In this document: positions 1 through 8,255 of the stretch, piece by piece | Layout of the letters: the number at the start of each line of letters is the position of its first letter | Position numbering within the stretch: position 1 is the stretch's first letter | Assembly (NCBI GenBank): GCA_910580075.1 | Contig: CAJTVR010000016.1 | Location: forward strand, 1,236-35,472 | Direction of reading: 5' to 3' | DNA from: an uncultured Eubacterium sp. | GTDB taxonomy: Bacteria > Bacillota > Clostridia > Lachnospirales > Lachnospiraceae | Length of the DNA stretch: 34,237 nt | Translations under genes and position numbers: made by a program | Notes under the pieces: model-generated | Seen by the model: the letters and a program-made list of their open reading frames with translations, nothing else | Told to the model about the DNA's origin: nothing | The model's database searches: none

Positions 1-72
1 CCGCTGCTCCGCTCTCTTCCGCTGCTCCGCTCTCTTCCGCTGCTCCGCTCTCTTCCGCTGCTCCGCTCTCTT
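1..72 (-). repeat. 18-bp in-frame tandem repeat, 4 copies
   Basis: Four identical 18-bp units (1-18, 19-36, 37-54, 55-72) lie inside the YfhO reading frame and encode EESGAA each. The array touches the window edge, so its true copy number is unknown. A unit length divisible by three keeps the frame open whatever the copy number. Confidence 0.95.
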
Positions 73-1906
73 CTGCAATGGAAATAGAAATATCCGCCTG
101 CCTTACCTCCCGCAACCCGCCTGGATTCAGCCCCTTCGCTGTCCCTCCGTTTTCAATCACCGCATACTGCATCAGTGCTGTCTGATTATACGGAAACTCC
201 AAATTTTCATATTCTTTCACGGAAAGCAGTCTGTCCGTAGCATAAATCACAGGAGCCGCATGTCTGTTAACATTCACCGTAAACGTATCCGAATCTCCAG
301 CCCGCCCCAGCGTATACTTTACTCCCATCAGTTTTTGGAATAAAGGATTTTCCCCTGCAGACTGCATCAGTGCATTGCGGAAGGGCTGCTCTGTCTGAAA
401 TACATTTTTTCGGAATTCTGCATAATCCTGCTGGCAGGAAGATGAATACACCGAGCTGATCCACTGCCTTGTATTCCAGACTCGGTTTATATTATCCTTC
501 TTCTTTGCACTGTCCCCCTCCTGCTCTAAGCGGTAAAGCCCCGGTTCTGAACTTAAAATATCTGAAATTTCCGCCTCCCAGGCCGGATCTGTCAGCTCTT
601 CATAACGGCTTTTTGAAATTATATTTCCTTCTGTACCATTGAGCTTTATTCCAAACAAAGCCAGGCATACAATCGAAGGCACCGTCAGAAATATCAGGAA
701 CCTTTTCTTCCAGTAAACGAGAAAACATACCAGCAAAAGAATACTCTGAAACATAAGAAATTCCTTCCTCTGTGCACTGACTGTCTGTTTTCCTGCAAAA
801 TCAGAATAAGCACACCAGGCCACAGCCGCCAGATACCCCGCTGCATTAGCCCGGAACGATATTTTCATTCGTTTCATTTTATCAAGATAAACTGCCACCA
901 TATACAGCAGCAGCGGCAGAAACGGAATCAGCGCCTTGTCACGCACATACAGCCCGCCATTGAGCACCCAGGAAAAAAACGGTATTGTAACTACTGCCAG
1001 CAATCCTGCTGACAAAAGCCGCTCTTTCCAGTTTTTATAAAAAAGTCCTATTACCAAAACCGCAAAAATGCCTGTTGTAAGCCCGATTCCATAACCGCTG
1101 CTGGCAAAACGGACGACTGAAAAATCCGGCTGGAAAAGCTCCTGCATATTTTGTTCCTTAGCGCCCCCGCTTCTTGCAAACAGCACATATGCTGTAGGTA
1201 CCAGCAGAATTCCGCTGGTACACACAGCCGTCAGAACCGGAATCCCAAAACGAAACAGCGGCCATTTCAGGCTCATTTTCCGGTATCTGCTGAGTCCGTA
1301 CATCATCAGAGCAAAAATACCTGCAATGCTGAAATAAAAACTGGTCATAATCATCAGAAAAACGCCCGCTGTATAAAGCCCTGCTTTTCCCGTTTTCCAA
1401 TACCGCTGCACACCCGTCAGCGCCATGCACAAAAACGGCATATAATTTACAAACATCACCTGCCGGTATGACTGGTACACCATCGGAGAAGCCAGCAGAA
1501 ACATTACCGCACAGGAGAGACTGATTTCCAGAGCAAATCCGCAGCTATTGAGCCAGTAATACAGCAGCATTACAGATACCGCCAGACACAGTACGCTGAC
1601 TGCGGTCAGATAATCGCTCATCTTCACAAACGGCAGCAGATACGACAGCAGTATCACAGGACTGTACAGTCCGTAATAGGAAAAATAATAAATATTCTGT
1701 CCCCCGCCCAGTCCCGGCGCAAATTCAGGAAACAGCTCCCCTGTTTCATAAAACTGTCTTCGAAAATAATCCGGAAAAACACTATGCTGGCTGATCCAGT
1801 CCACAGTCGATGCAAACATTCCGAAACGCCCCGCAAATAACCAGCAGACAAATACTGTCACTGCCGCCAGAATCACATACGGAACTATTTTATATTTACT
1901 GTTCAT
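1..1906 (-). CDS. yfhO: YfhO-family membrane glycosylation protein, partial (C-terminus outside window)
   Basis: An open frame runs from ATG at 1906 to the left edge without a stop, giving at least 635 residues. The protein opens with a hydrophobic segment (KIVPYVILAAVTVFVCWLF), then a long loop with a GLGGGQNIYYFSYYGLYSP motif that I recognise from the YfhO family, then many membrane segments, and a mostly soluble domain from about residue 430. YfhO proteins are polytopic membrane proteins thought to move sugars from polyprenyl-phosphate donors to cell-wall glycopolymers. The start overlaps the end of the upstream GT2 gene by 11 nt, so the two are probably translationally coupled and work as donor synthase plus transferase. 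The last visible residues are four copies of EESGAA, cut by the edge. Full family members are usually about 850-900 residues, so roughly the last quarter is missing. Confident in family, less so in substrate. Confidence 0.82.
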   Translation of the reverse strand, partial: MNSKYKIVPYVILAAVTVFVCWLFAGRFGMFASTVDWISQHSVFPDYFRRQFYETGELFPEFAPGLGGGQNIYYFSYYGLYSPVILLSYLLPFVKMSDYLTAVSVLCLAVSVMLLYYWLNSCGFALEISLSCAVMFLLASPMVYQSYRQVMFVNYMPFLCMALTGVQRYWKTGKAGLYTAGVFLMIMTSFYFSIAGIFALMMYGLSRYRKMSLKWPLFRFGIPVLTAVCTSGILLVPTAYVLFARSGGAKEQNMQELFQPDFSVVRFASSGYGIGLTTGIFAVLVIGLFYKNWKERLLSAGLLAVVTIPFFSWVLNGGLYVRDKALIPFLPLLLYMVAVYLDKMKRMKISFRANAAGYLAAVAWCAYSDFAGKQTVSAQRKEFLMFQSILLLVCFLVYWKKRFLIFLTVPSIVCLALFGIKLNGTEGNIISKSRYEELTDPAWEAEISDILSSEPGLYRLEQEGDSAKKKDNINRVWNTRQWISSVYSSSCQQDYAEFRKNVFQTEQPFRNALMQSAGENPLFQKLMGVKYTLGRAGDSDTFTVNVNRHAAPVIYATDRLLSVKEYENLEFPYNQTALMQYAVIENGGTAKGLNPGGLREVRQADISISIAEESGAAEESGAAEESGAAEESGAA

Positions 1907-2885
1907 CTTTTACCTCACCATACAATCCGTCCCCGCTGCAGGACAGCTCTTTCGTATAACTAGAACTCCTTACAATATAAAGCGGACGATGCTTTGTTTC
2001 CATATATGTTTTGGACAGATATTCTCCCATAATTCCAATACATAAAAGCTGGATACCGCTGACCATAAAAATAATGCAGGCAATAGACGGCCAGCCTGGT
2101 GTCGGATCACCCCATATAAGTGTCCTTATAACTAGAAAGATAATCATCCCAAATGAGAAAAAGCAGAATGCGACCCCTAAAACCGACGCCATGGAAAGCG
2201 GTGCAGCCGAAAAACCTGTAATCCCATCCAGGGAATAGCGGAACAGCTTTCCCAGGTGCCACTTTGTATTTCCTGCAGAACGTTCCACATTTTCAAAAGG
2301 AATCCACTTTGTCCGGAATCCAACCCAGCTGAATATCCCTTTTGAAAACCGGTTATATTCACTCATCTGCAGTACCGCATCCAGCATTTTGCGGTTCATC
2401 ATACGGTAATCTCTTGCTCCCGGCATCATCTGGGTCTGTGAAATCCTGTTCATGCATTTATAAAAACGGTCTGATAAAAAAGACCTGATTTTCGGCTCTC
2501 CCGTCCGGGTACTGCGGAAAGCTGCAGCACTGTCAAATTCTCCCTGTGCAACCGCCTGATACATCCGGGGCAGAAGATACGGCGGGTCCTGCAAGTCCAC
2601 ATCCATAACCACTGCAAAATCTCCCTGCGCATATTTCAGCCCTGCATAAATCGCCGATTCCTTGCCAAAATTTCTGGAAAAAGAAAGATAGCAGCAGCGG
2701 CTGTCCTGACTGGAAAGTTCCTGTAATACTGTCATAGTCCCATCCGTCGAACCATCATCTACAAAAATCAGTTCAAACACAGCCTCCATCTTATCCATAA
2801 CAGGGCACATGCTCTTATAATAAATAGGAATGGCTTCCTCCTCATTAAAACACGGTATAACTACTGAAATCTTTTTCTTGTTCAT
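1896..2885 (-). CDS. GT2 polyprenyl-phosphate glycosyltransferase (GtrB/DPM1-like)
   Basis: This 329-residue protein has an N-terminal GT-A glycosyltransferase 2 domain (VVIPCFNEEEAI, FVDDGSTDGT, MDVDLQDPP with the metal-binding DxD-type motif) and two C-terminal membrane helices around residues 230-310. That layout is typical of GtrB/DPMS-like enzymes that load glucose or another hexose onto undecaprenyl phosphate at the inner face of the membrane. I chose ATG at 2885, which has an AAGGAGGAG Shine-Dalgarno about 7 nt upstream; the frame stays open to 2918 but those codons would precede the ribosome site. It overlaps the downstream YfhO gene by 11 nt, so the pair probably makes and uses one lipid-linked sugar. 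A promoter with -10 TATAAT (2922-2917) lies just upstream next to phased CTTAA boxes. Confidence 0.88.
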   Translation of the reverse strand: MNKKKISVVIPCFNEEEAIPIYYKSMCPVMDKMEAVFELIFVDDGSTDGTMTVLQELSSQDSRCCYLSFSRNFGKESAIYAGLKYAQGDFAVVMDVDLQDPPYLLPRMYQAVAQGEFDSAAAFRSTRTGEPKIRSFLSDRFYKCMNRISQTQMMPGARDYRMMNRKMLDAVLQMSEYNRFSKGIFSWVGFRTKWIPFENVERSAGNTKWHLGKLFRYSLDGITGFSAAPLSMASVLGVAFCFFSFGMIIFLVIRTLIWGDPTPGWPSIACIIFMVSGIQLLCIGIMGEYLSKTYMETKHRPLYIVRSSSYTKELSCSGDGLYGEVKDEQ

Positions 2886-2916
2886 TTTTATCTCCTCCTT
2901 GTATCCTGTCAGACCC

Positions 2917-3004
2917 ATTATAAGACTGTTTTCTGAAAATGAGCCTTAAATATTTCTTAAGATTTCTTAAGATTTCCTCGCACCGCAAAAAAATGCTGTA
3001 TAAT
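2917..3004. promoter_or_regulatory. Divergent promoter pair with shared response-regulator-type direct repeats
   Basis: Three CTTAA boxes at 2945, 2956 and 2966 are spaced 11 and 10 bp apart, the helical phasing typical of OmpR/PhoB-family binding sites. A TATAAT -10 faces left at 2922-2917 (toward the GT2 operon) and another faces right at 2999-3004 (toward the response regulator). Both predicted -35 positions (2940-2945 and 2976-2981) lack a TTGACA-like hexamer and directly abut the box array on either side. This fits activator-dependent transcription in both directions by the adjacent regulator. The boxes and -10 elements are seen; the binding protein is inferred. Confidence 0.6.
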
Positions 3005-3045
3005 AAAATCAGAAAAACAGTCTCATATGCTTATTCATTGTAAGT

Positions 3046-3240
3046 GCTGACTGGCCTTTATATTTTTCATTAAAGATCATACTGGCTGGCCCTTATGTTT
3101 TTCATTAATAATAATGCTGACCGGCCCTTATGTTTTTTCATTTATGATCATGCTGACCGGCCCTTATGTTTTTTCATTTATGATCATACTGGCTGGCCCT
3201 TATGTTTTTTCATTTATAATCATGCTGACCGGTCTCATAT
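3046..3240 (+). repeat. 36-bp tandem repeat array in the response-regulator leader
   Basis: About 5.5 head-to-tail copies of a 35-36 bp unit: 3046-3080, 3081-3115, 3116-3151, 3152-3187, 3188-3223 and a partial 3224-3240. Units begin GCTGACCGGCCC or ACTGGCTGGCCC and most end TGATCAT. Copies 3 and 4 are identical. There are no unique spacers, so it is not CRISPR. If transcription starts just after the -10 at 2999-3004, the whole array lies in a leader of roughly 285 nt. The octamer TCTCATAT occurs just before (3021-3028) and at the end of the array (3233-3240). Confidence 0.9.
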
Positions 3241-3295
3241 AATCATTATTTAAATGCAGTGCCGGCCAGAAATAACTGATAAAGGAGTGAATGTT

Positions 3296-4009
3296 ATGTC
3301 CCAGAATCCACCGCGCATTCTGGCTGCCGATGACAACCCGGAAATCCGTGAAATTATAAAAGTACTGTTATCCGGCGAAGGATACGCTGTCACAGAAGCA
3401 AAAGACGGCGCAGCCGCCCTGGAAGCGCTGAAATCCCAGACTTTTGACCTGATTATCTTAGACATTATGATGCCTGGCATGAACGGCTATGAAACCTGCC
3501 GCAAAATCCGCGAAACCAGTAATGCCCCCATTTTATTTTTGAGCGCCCGCACGACTGACAGCGACAAAATACTCGGTTTTTCCAGCGGCGGTGACGATTA
3601 CCTGACAAAACCGTTTTCTTACCCGGAATTAATTGGCCGGACCAAAGCGCTTATCCGGCGTTATCATGTCTACCAGGGAAAAGAAAACACCCCTGCGCCT
3701 TCCGTATCCAAAATTTTATCCTGTCACGGACTCACCATCAATACAGAGCTGGAGGCAGTTTTTATGGATCACAGGCAGATTGACCTGACAAATACAGAGT
3801 ATGAAATGCTAAAATTGTTCGTCTCAAGACGCCGCCAGATTTTTTCTGCAAAGCAGCTTTATGAAAGCGTCTGGAAAGAACCATATTATTACGGTGCGAA
3901 TAACACCGTTATGGTGCACATCCGTAATTTAAGACAAAAAATAGAAAGGGACCCGCAGAATCCTGTTTTCATTAAAACAGCCTGGGGAAAAGGTTACCAC
4001 TGTGATTAA
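3296..4009 (+). CDS. OmpR/VanR-family response regulator
   Basis: The 237-residue protein has a receiver domain (acidic pair in AADDN, phospho-acceptor Asp56 in LDIMMPG, Lys in LTKPF) followed by a C-terminal winged-helix DNA-binding domain (about 145-237, ending in VMVHIRNLRQKIE and WGKGYHCD). This is a two-component transcription regulator. ATG at 3296 is preferred because AAAGGAGTG sits about 8 nt upstream; an extension to 3254 has no ribosome site. The stop overlaps the downstream kinase start by 8 nt, so the two are a cognate pair. The phased CTTAA boxes in the upstream promoter suggest autoregulation and control of the divergent GT2-YfhO operon. It is clearly related to the regulator at 30652-31368, sharing GGDDYLxKPFSYxEL, LYESxWxEP and NTVMVHxRxLRxKIExDPQ. 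Confidence 0.92.
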   Translation: MSQNPPRILAADDNPEIREIIKVLLSGEGYAVTEAKDGAAALEALKSQTFDLIILDIMMPGMNGYETCRKIRETSNAPILFLSARTTDSDKILGFSSGGDDYLTKPFSYPELIGRTKALIRRYHVYQGKENTPAPSVSKILSCHGLTINTELEAVFMDHRQIDLTNTEYEMLKLFVSRRRQIFSAKQLYESVWKEPYYYGANNTVMVHIRNLRQKIERDPQNPVFIKTAWGKGYHCD

Positions 4010-5477
4010 AATGACTTCAAAAAAAGAAATACCCCGTTTCGTACACAGCTTTCGGAATCGGATCTATGATCTGAAAGAACGGGCTGCACGTATGAAAATA
4101 CGCACAAAACTGCTTCTTTTAATTTTTCTGTCAGCTGCCGGATGCCTGTTTTTATTTCGTTCTCTCTGGCTTCAGAAATGGAACGCCTGGGATCTTATCA
4201 TTTCGGATTTCCCTATACAGCTGGATATTTTTCCAAAGCCGGCAGATGACTTCTTTGAAAGAATGGCAGAAGAAGCACTCAAATATGATTTTCCTGAGTC
4301 AGAAGATGATACGGAAGCTGTCAGAGCAATTGCGCCTTTTTTTGACCTGGCAGATGAATATACATCCATGTATCTGTACGGGCTGACAGACGGAATGTTT
4401 CGTACCGGGGTCATGCCTGAAATTATGGATACGCCTTCGTTCCGGACTTTTTTTGATATCGGTTTTGACCTGACATACGGTTCTGGTGAACAGCGTACTT
4501 CGTTCCCGCTAAAGTTCAAAAACGGCTATGGTACGGTAAATACTGCTTTTTATCACAGTTCCTATTTCATATTTCCGTATTTTATATTCTGCCTGATTGT
4601 ATGCATTCTGCTATTTTTATTGATTATTATATTTTTTGTCAGCAGAAAAATGAAAACTGTGGTCATGCTTAAAGAGAGTATCCTTCGAATGTCTTCTGGT
4701 GATTTGAAAACTCCGGTTCTCTGCAGTGACCGGGACGAACTTGGAATCCTTACACAGGAACTCGACCGGCTGCGCATTACACTGGATGAAAATTTCACCC
4801 AGGAACAGCAGCTGCACAAATCAAACCGCGAACTGACTGCCGCACTGTCCCATGACCTGCGTACCCCTCTTACAATCTTAAAAGGCTACCTGGAAATCCT
4901 GCGCCTGAACCGCCAGAAGGAAATGCAGAATGAATATATCAGACGCTGCCTCCAGAAAGCCGGTGATATTCAGGAAATGACAGAGCGGATATTTGAATAT
5001 GCCCTTGTATATGATCATACAGCTGACAGTATCAATCATGCCCCGCTCGCTGAAACTTCACTGGAATATATTGTAGACAGCTTAAAAGAACATGAAGACT
5101 TTCTGCATCTGACCGGATTTCAGACATCCTCTGACTATCCTGCCGTCTCCTGCAGCAGCATTCAGATTATGTCTGAGCCTGGTATGCTCAAACGTGTATT
5201 TAACAATCTTTTTTCGAATGTTATTAAATATGCTGATAAAAAAGAAACCGTTGTCATTTCTGCTGATGCCGGCCAGTATCTTACGATTACTTTAAAAAAT
5301 TATGTAAAGACCGGACACGATGAAATAGAGAGCTCGCAGATCGGGCTAAAGAGCGTGAAAAAGATGATGGAATTCATGGATGGGTCTGTAGCTGTAAATA
5401 CAGAAAAACGCTGCTTTACAGCAGAGCTGAAATTTCCTGTTATATGTACATCGATGTGTTCCCGGAGCATATCTTAA
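4002..5477 (+). CDS. Sensor histidine kinase (VanS-like), partner of the preceding regulator
   Basis: This 491-residue kinase starts with GTG at 4002 (ATG at 4011 is an alternative). It has a membrane segment near residues 35-55, an extracytoplasmic sensor of about 130 residues, a second membrane segment near 188-215, a HAMP-like linker, and a dimerisation/phospho-acceptor box with His284 in ALSHDLRTPLT. The ATPase domain shows an N-box (NNLFSNVIKYAD), but the G-boxes are short: the region between the N-box and SQIGLKSVKKMMEFMDG lacks a canonical DxGxG. The shortened lid is also seen in the kinase at 28503-30671, so it looks like a family trait rather than decay. The sensor domain is not one I recognise. 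It presumably phosphorylates the regulator encoded just upstream, with which it overlaps. Confidence 0.9.
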   Translation: MIKMTSKKEIPRFVHSFRNRIYDLKERAARMKIRTKLLLLIFLSAAGCLFLFRSLWLQKWNAWDLIISDFPIQLDIFPKPADDFFERMAEEALKYDFPESEDDTEAVRAIAPFFDLADEYTSMYLYGLTDGMFRTGVMPEIMDTPSFRTFFDIGFDLTYGSGEQRTSFPLKFKNGYGTVNTAFYHSSYFIFPYFIFCLIVCILLFLLIIIFFVSRKMKTVVMLKESILRMSSGDLKTPVLCSDRDELGILTQELDRLRITLDENFTQEQQLHKSNRELTAALSHDLRTPLTILKGYLEILRLNRQKEMQNEYIRRCLQKAGDIQEMTERIFEYALVYDHTADSINHAPLAETSLEYIVDSLKEHEDFLHLTGFQTSSDYPAVSCSSIQIMSEPGMLKRVFNNLFSNVIKYADKKETVVISADAGQYLTITLKNYVKTGHDEIESSQIGLKSVKKMMEFMDGSVAVNTEKRCFTAELKFPVICTSMCSRSIS

Positions 5478-5671
5478 AAAATAAATCCATTCCAGCAGAC
5501 ACTTGTTTGCGGAGATTACAGGCTGCTGTATATGACTGGAAAATGACTGGCGGCTGACACTTTCATGCATCCAGTATCTGCCGGGAGAGAAACACTGAAA
5601 GCATGCCAGAACGCCTGGCGTCATCCTCTTATCCTCCCTGCGTATCGTTACATCATATCAAATGTATAAGG
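5478..5671. other. Intergenic region before blaI-like gene
   Basis: No convincing gene. A short hairpin (GCCAG-AACGC-CTGGC, near 5605-5619) includes a 16-mer (5598-5613) that recurs exactly at 11406-11421 between galT and hisC. No U-tract follows it, so I do not call it a terminator. Confidence 0.5.
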
Positions 5672-5700
5672 TTGACAAATGCCTACCTATTTGTTATATT
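5672..5700 (+). promoter_or_regulatory. Consensus promoter with BlaI-type operator dyad
   Basis: TTGACA (5672-5677) and TATATT (5695-5700) are separated by exactly 17 bp. Inside lies an inverted repeat, ACAAAT (5675-5680) and ATTTGT (5689-5694), with an 8-bp spacer. The dyad overlaps the -35 and fills the spacer, the expected place for a BlaI/MecI-type repressor to block polymerase. Autoregulation of the blaI-blaR1-like pair is inferred. Confidence 0.75.
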
Positions 5701-5758
5701 AAAAATACAAAAATATCCAGCCGCACAAACGGCTGTGAAAAACAGGGTGGAGGATGAT

Positions 5759-6139
5759 ATGAAAAACAGATTGTCGGATGCAGAGTGGAGAGTGATGGAA
5801 ACTTTATGGGAAAACCCGCCACGGACTATCATGGAAATTACAAATACACTGAAGGCCGAAACAGGATGGACAAAATATACGGTTATGTCTTTTCTAAAAC
5901 GGATGGAAGAAAAGGGGGCCGTTCATTTTGAAGAAGGAGGCCGGGCAAAACTTTATTTTCCCGACTGGAGCAGGGAGGATGCATCGATACAGGAAACAGA
6001 AAATTTTTTAAAGAAAGTATTTCATGGCAGCGCAGGTATGATGATCAATGCCATGGTAAAGCAAAAGGCACTCACAGAAACGGAAATCCAGGAACTTTAT
6101 CAGATTTTAGATTCTCATGAAGACTCAGCATTGAACTGA
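5759..6139 (+). CDS. BlaI/MecI/CopY-family transcriptional repressor
   Basis: A 126-residue protein with an N-terminal winged helix (LSDAEWRVMETLWENPPRTIMEI, then TVMSFLKRMEEKG) and a C-terminal dimerisation region, the normal size and shape of BlaI/MecI repressors. ATG at 5759 follows a GGTGGAGG ribosome site; the longer frame from 5603 includes promoter sequence and is not used. In the known systems this repressor is cleaved after the membrane metalloprotease senses an inducer. Here the protease gene follows 19 nt downstream. No beta-lactamase gene is in the window, so the regulated target is unknown. An operator dyad lies in its own promoter. Confidence 0.9.
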   Translation: MKNRLSDAEWRVMETLWENPPRTIMEITNTLKAETGWTKYTVMSFLKRMEEKGAVHFEEGGRAKLYFPDWSREDASIQETENFLKKVFHGSAGMMINAMVKQKALTETEIQELYQILDSHEDSALN

Positions 6140-6158
6140 CTGTGTGAGGAGGATTTAT

Positions 6159-8141
6159 ATGAATGAATTATTAACAATGGCTGCCACATCGTCAATTCTG
6201 ATTTTAATTTTTGTACTGCTTCGTGCAGTATTTTTCAAAAAAATCAGCATGCGTCTGCAGTATGCTTTATGGCTGTTTGCAGCAGCGAAACTGCTTATAT
6301 TCCCAGTTCCGCATCTAAAAAGCGTTCTGTCAGTCCAAAATCTTCTGCAGCCAGTGGAACATCTTATCGAACAAAGACTGCCAGAAACCACTCAGACTGC
6401 CGGAAGCGGATATGCATATAAAGATAACCCGGCAGCCGGTACACAGACAGCCCGACAGATACAGCCGGAACAGATCAAAGATACAGCAGCCGGACAGGTG
6501 CGCGGTATACTGCAGGCGCAGCAGCCAAATCCCTTTCTGAATGAACAGCAGCCGGCACAGCCCCCAAAAAAACACCAGATGCACCCGGCCTTATATACTG
6601 CTATGTTTGGAAGCATTGTCCTGTTTTTATATTTTCTGACAGGAAATCTGCGGTTTGCAGCATGTCTGCGCAGAAAGAGGGTTCTTTTCAAATCCGGCTG
6701 TCCGCTTCCGGTATATGTAATGGAGTGTCTGCCCTCTCCCTGCCTGTACGGAAAAAGTATTTATATTACACCCCGGCTGGCATCCGATGAAAAGCAGCTG
6801 TTTCATGTACTCGTTCACGAATACTGCCATTACAGACACGGCGACTTTATCTGGTCACTGCTGCGCTGCCTCTGCCTTGTCATTTACTGGTGGAACCCGC
6901 TTGTGTGGCTGGCAGCTTTTTTATCCAGACAGGACTGTGAGCTGGCCTGCGATGAAGCAGCCATTCATTATCTGGGAAAACAGGAACGGATTTCTTATGG
7001 AAAAACACTTGTCAGCCTGGCAGCAGCAAACCCGAAAGCAAAAGAGCGTTTATTAACTGCAGCATCTATGAGCATGGGAGGACGAAATATGAAAAAAAGA
7101 ATTCAAAAAATAGCACAGAATGAAAAATACGCTTTACCAGCCTGCATTCTGGCCGGACTGTTATCTGTCATATGCTTTGTCAGTGTCAGTACAGCAATGC
7201 AGAACAATATGCACCCCGAAGAAACCACCGTCCTGGCAAAAAACGTGAACAGTAAAAAAGAAAATCCGACAGCTGGCAGTACGGCAGGCATAAAGGAAAA
7301 CTCTGATAAAAATAACACAGCTGATGCTGACAGCAATCGTAATAATTCGGTTAAAAATGCGGATACAAAAAAAGAAAACAGCACCGTTGAAGAAACGGCA
7401 GTTACAAACCTGGATCAGGCTGTCGGGCTGGCCATACTGGACTATAATAAAGGCCGATATGCGCACGGAGAATGTACGGCAGAAGGACACCTTATACTTG
7501 GCCAGGAAAAAGGAAAAAACGGACAGATGAAAGTATATGTACTGACCATGTACGGAGAATATGTGTTTCATAATAATTATTTTATCAAAGATTCAGGAAC
7601 AGGTGCGATTCCTGCAGTTATCAAATTTACTTATAACAAAAAAACCGGATATGTACTGAAAGATTACCAGATGCCTATGGACGGAGGCTTGTATATACAG
7701 TCCATCAAAGAAAACATGGGTATTCCGGAGCACCTGTGGGAGATCTGTATTTCCCCTGATGAGAAAAGCCTGCAAAAATTGGAGAAACTGGAGCGGCGTT
7801 ATGCGAAAAAGTATTTAAAGAGCATTGGCCGGAAAGCGGCTGTCGGAAACTATTCAGACATCGATCATCCGCTGCTTACAGATGCAGGCGTCAGCGTCAA
7901 AGTCTCAAATAAGCTGTGTGATAAGTCAAAATACAGGAAAAGTTTTTCATATTATCCAGACTGGATTGGAAATCTGGAGCGGATTGAAAACGGTGTAAGG
8001 TATGTCTATGAAATGTCTCTGGATAAAAAGGCAGGAGAGATTATTTATACAAAGAGCGTATATGATACCGGAAAAGAAGTAGAAAAATTCTCGATTGATA
8101 TGAAAACCGGAAAAGAAATTGTTCCCGCTAAGAACGGATAA
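6159..8141 (+). CDS. M56-family (BlaR1-like) membrane metallopeptidase with non-PBP C-terminal domain
   Basis: 660 residues from ATG at 6159, preceded by GAGGAGG. The N-terminal half is the M56 membrane protease: two N-terminal helices, a low-complexity Gln/Ala/Pro-rich loop (about residues 75-140), a third helix, the zinc motif HEYCHYRHGD with HEYCH at 220-224, and the downstream ELACDEAAI glutamate. A fourth helix near 325-345 leads to an Asn/Lys/Thr-rich extracellular linker (about 350-415) and a C-terminal domain of about 240 residues. In BlaR1/MecR1 that last domain is a penicillin-binding sensor; here I see no convincing SxxK/SxN/KTG set, so the signal is probably different. It likely inactivates the repressor encoded just upstream. 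Confidence 0.85.
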   Translation: MNELLTMAATSSILILIFVLLRAVFFKKISMRLQYALWLFAAAKLLIFPVPHLKSVLSVQNLLQPVEHLIEQRLPETTQTAGSGYAYKDNPAAGTQTARQIQPEQIKDTAAGQVRGILQAQQPNPFLNEQQPAQPPKKHQMHPALYTAMFGSIVLFLYFLTGNLRFAACLRRKRVLFKSGCPLPVYVMECLPSPCLYGKSIYITPRLASDEKQLFHVLVHEYCHYRHGDFIWSLLRCLCLVIYWWNPLVWLAAFLSRQDCELACDEAAIHYLGKQERISYGKTLVSLAAANPKAKERLLTAASMSMGGRNMKKRIQKIAQNEKYALPACILAGLLSVICFVSVSTAMQNNMHPEETTVLAKNVNSKKENPTAGSTAGIKENSDKNNTADADSNRNNSVKNADTKKENSTVEETAVTNLDQAVGLAILDYNKGRYAHGECTAEGHLILGQEKGKNGQMKVYVLTMYGEYVFHNNYFIKDSGTGAIPAVIKFTYNKKTGYVLKDYQMPMDGGLYIQSIKENMGIPEHLWEICISPDEKSLQKLEKLERRYAKKYLKSIGRKAAVGNYSDIDHPLLTDAGVSVKVSNKLCDKSKYRKSFSYYPDWIGNLERIENGVRYVYEMSLDKKAGEIIYTKSVYDTGKEVEKFSIDMKTGKEIVPAKNG

Positions 8142-8190
8142 CCGGAAAACTGAGTTTTAAATACATGCCGATAGCATTTTCCTTCTATAT

Positions 8191-8212
8191 ATGATAATCT
8201 TAAGAATATCAT
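8191..8212. promoter_or_regulatory. Dyad upstream of XRE regulator
   Basis: A 22-bp near-perfect palindrome (ATGATA-A-TCTTAAGA-A-TATCAT) lies about 44 bp before the start codon. ATGATAAT at its left end also pairs with ATTATCAT at 8222-8229. The position fits an autoregulatory operator over the promoter, but no strong -35 is visible. Confidence 0.5.
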
Positions 8213-8255
8213 GTTTTTAATATTATCATATAAACGAAACCAGGAGGAATCATAC

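Noticed and set aside
3046..3240. 36-bp repeats as a CRISPR array
   Set aside because: Units are directly adjacent without unique spacers, and no cas genes are in the window.
5603..5758. Longer start for the BlaI-type repressor
   Set aside because: The extension covers the TTGACA/TATATT promoter and lacks family similarity; ATG at 5759 has a good ribosome site.
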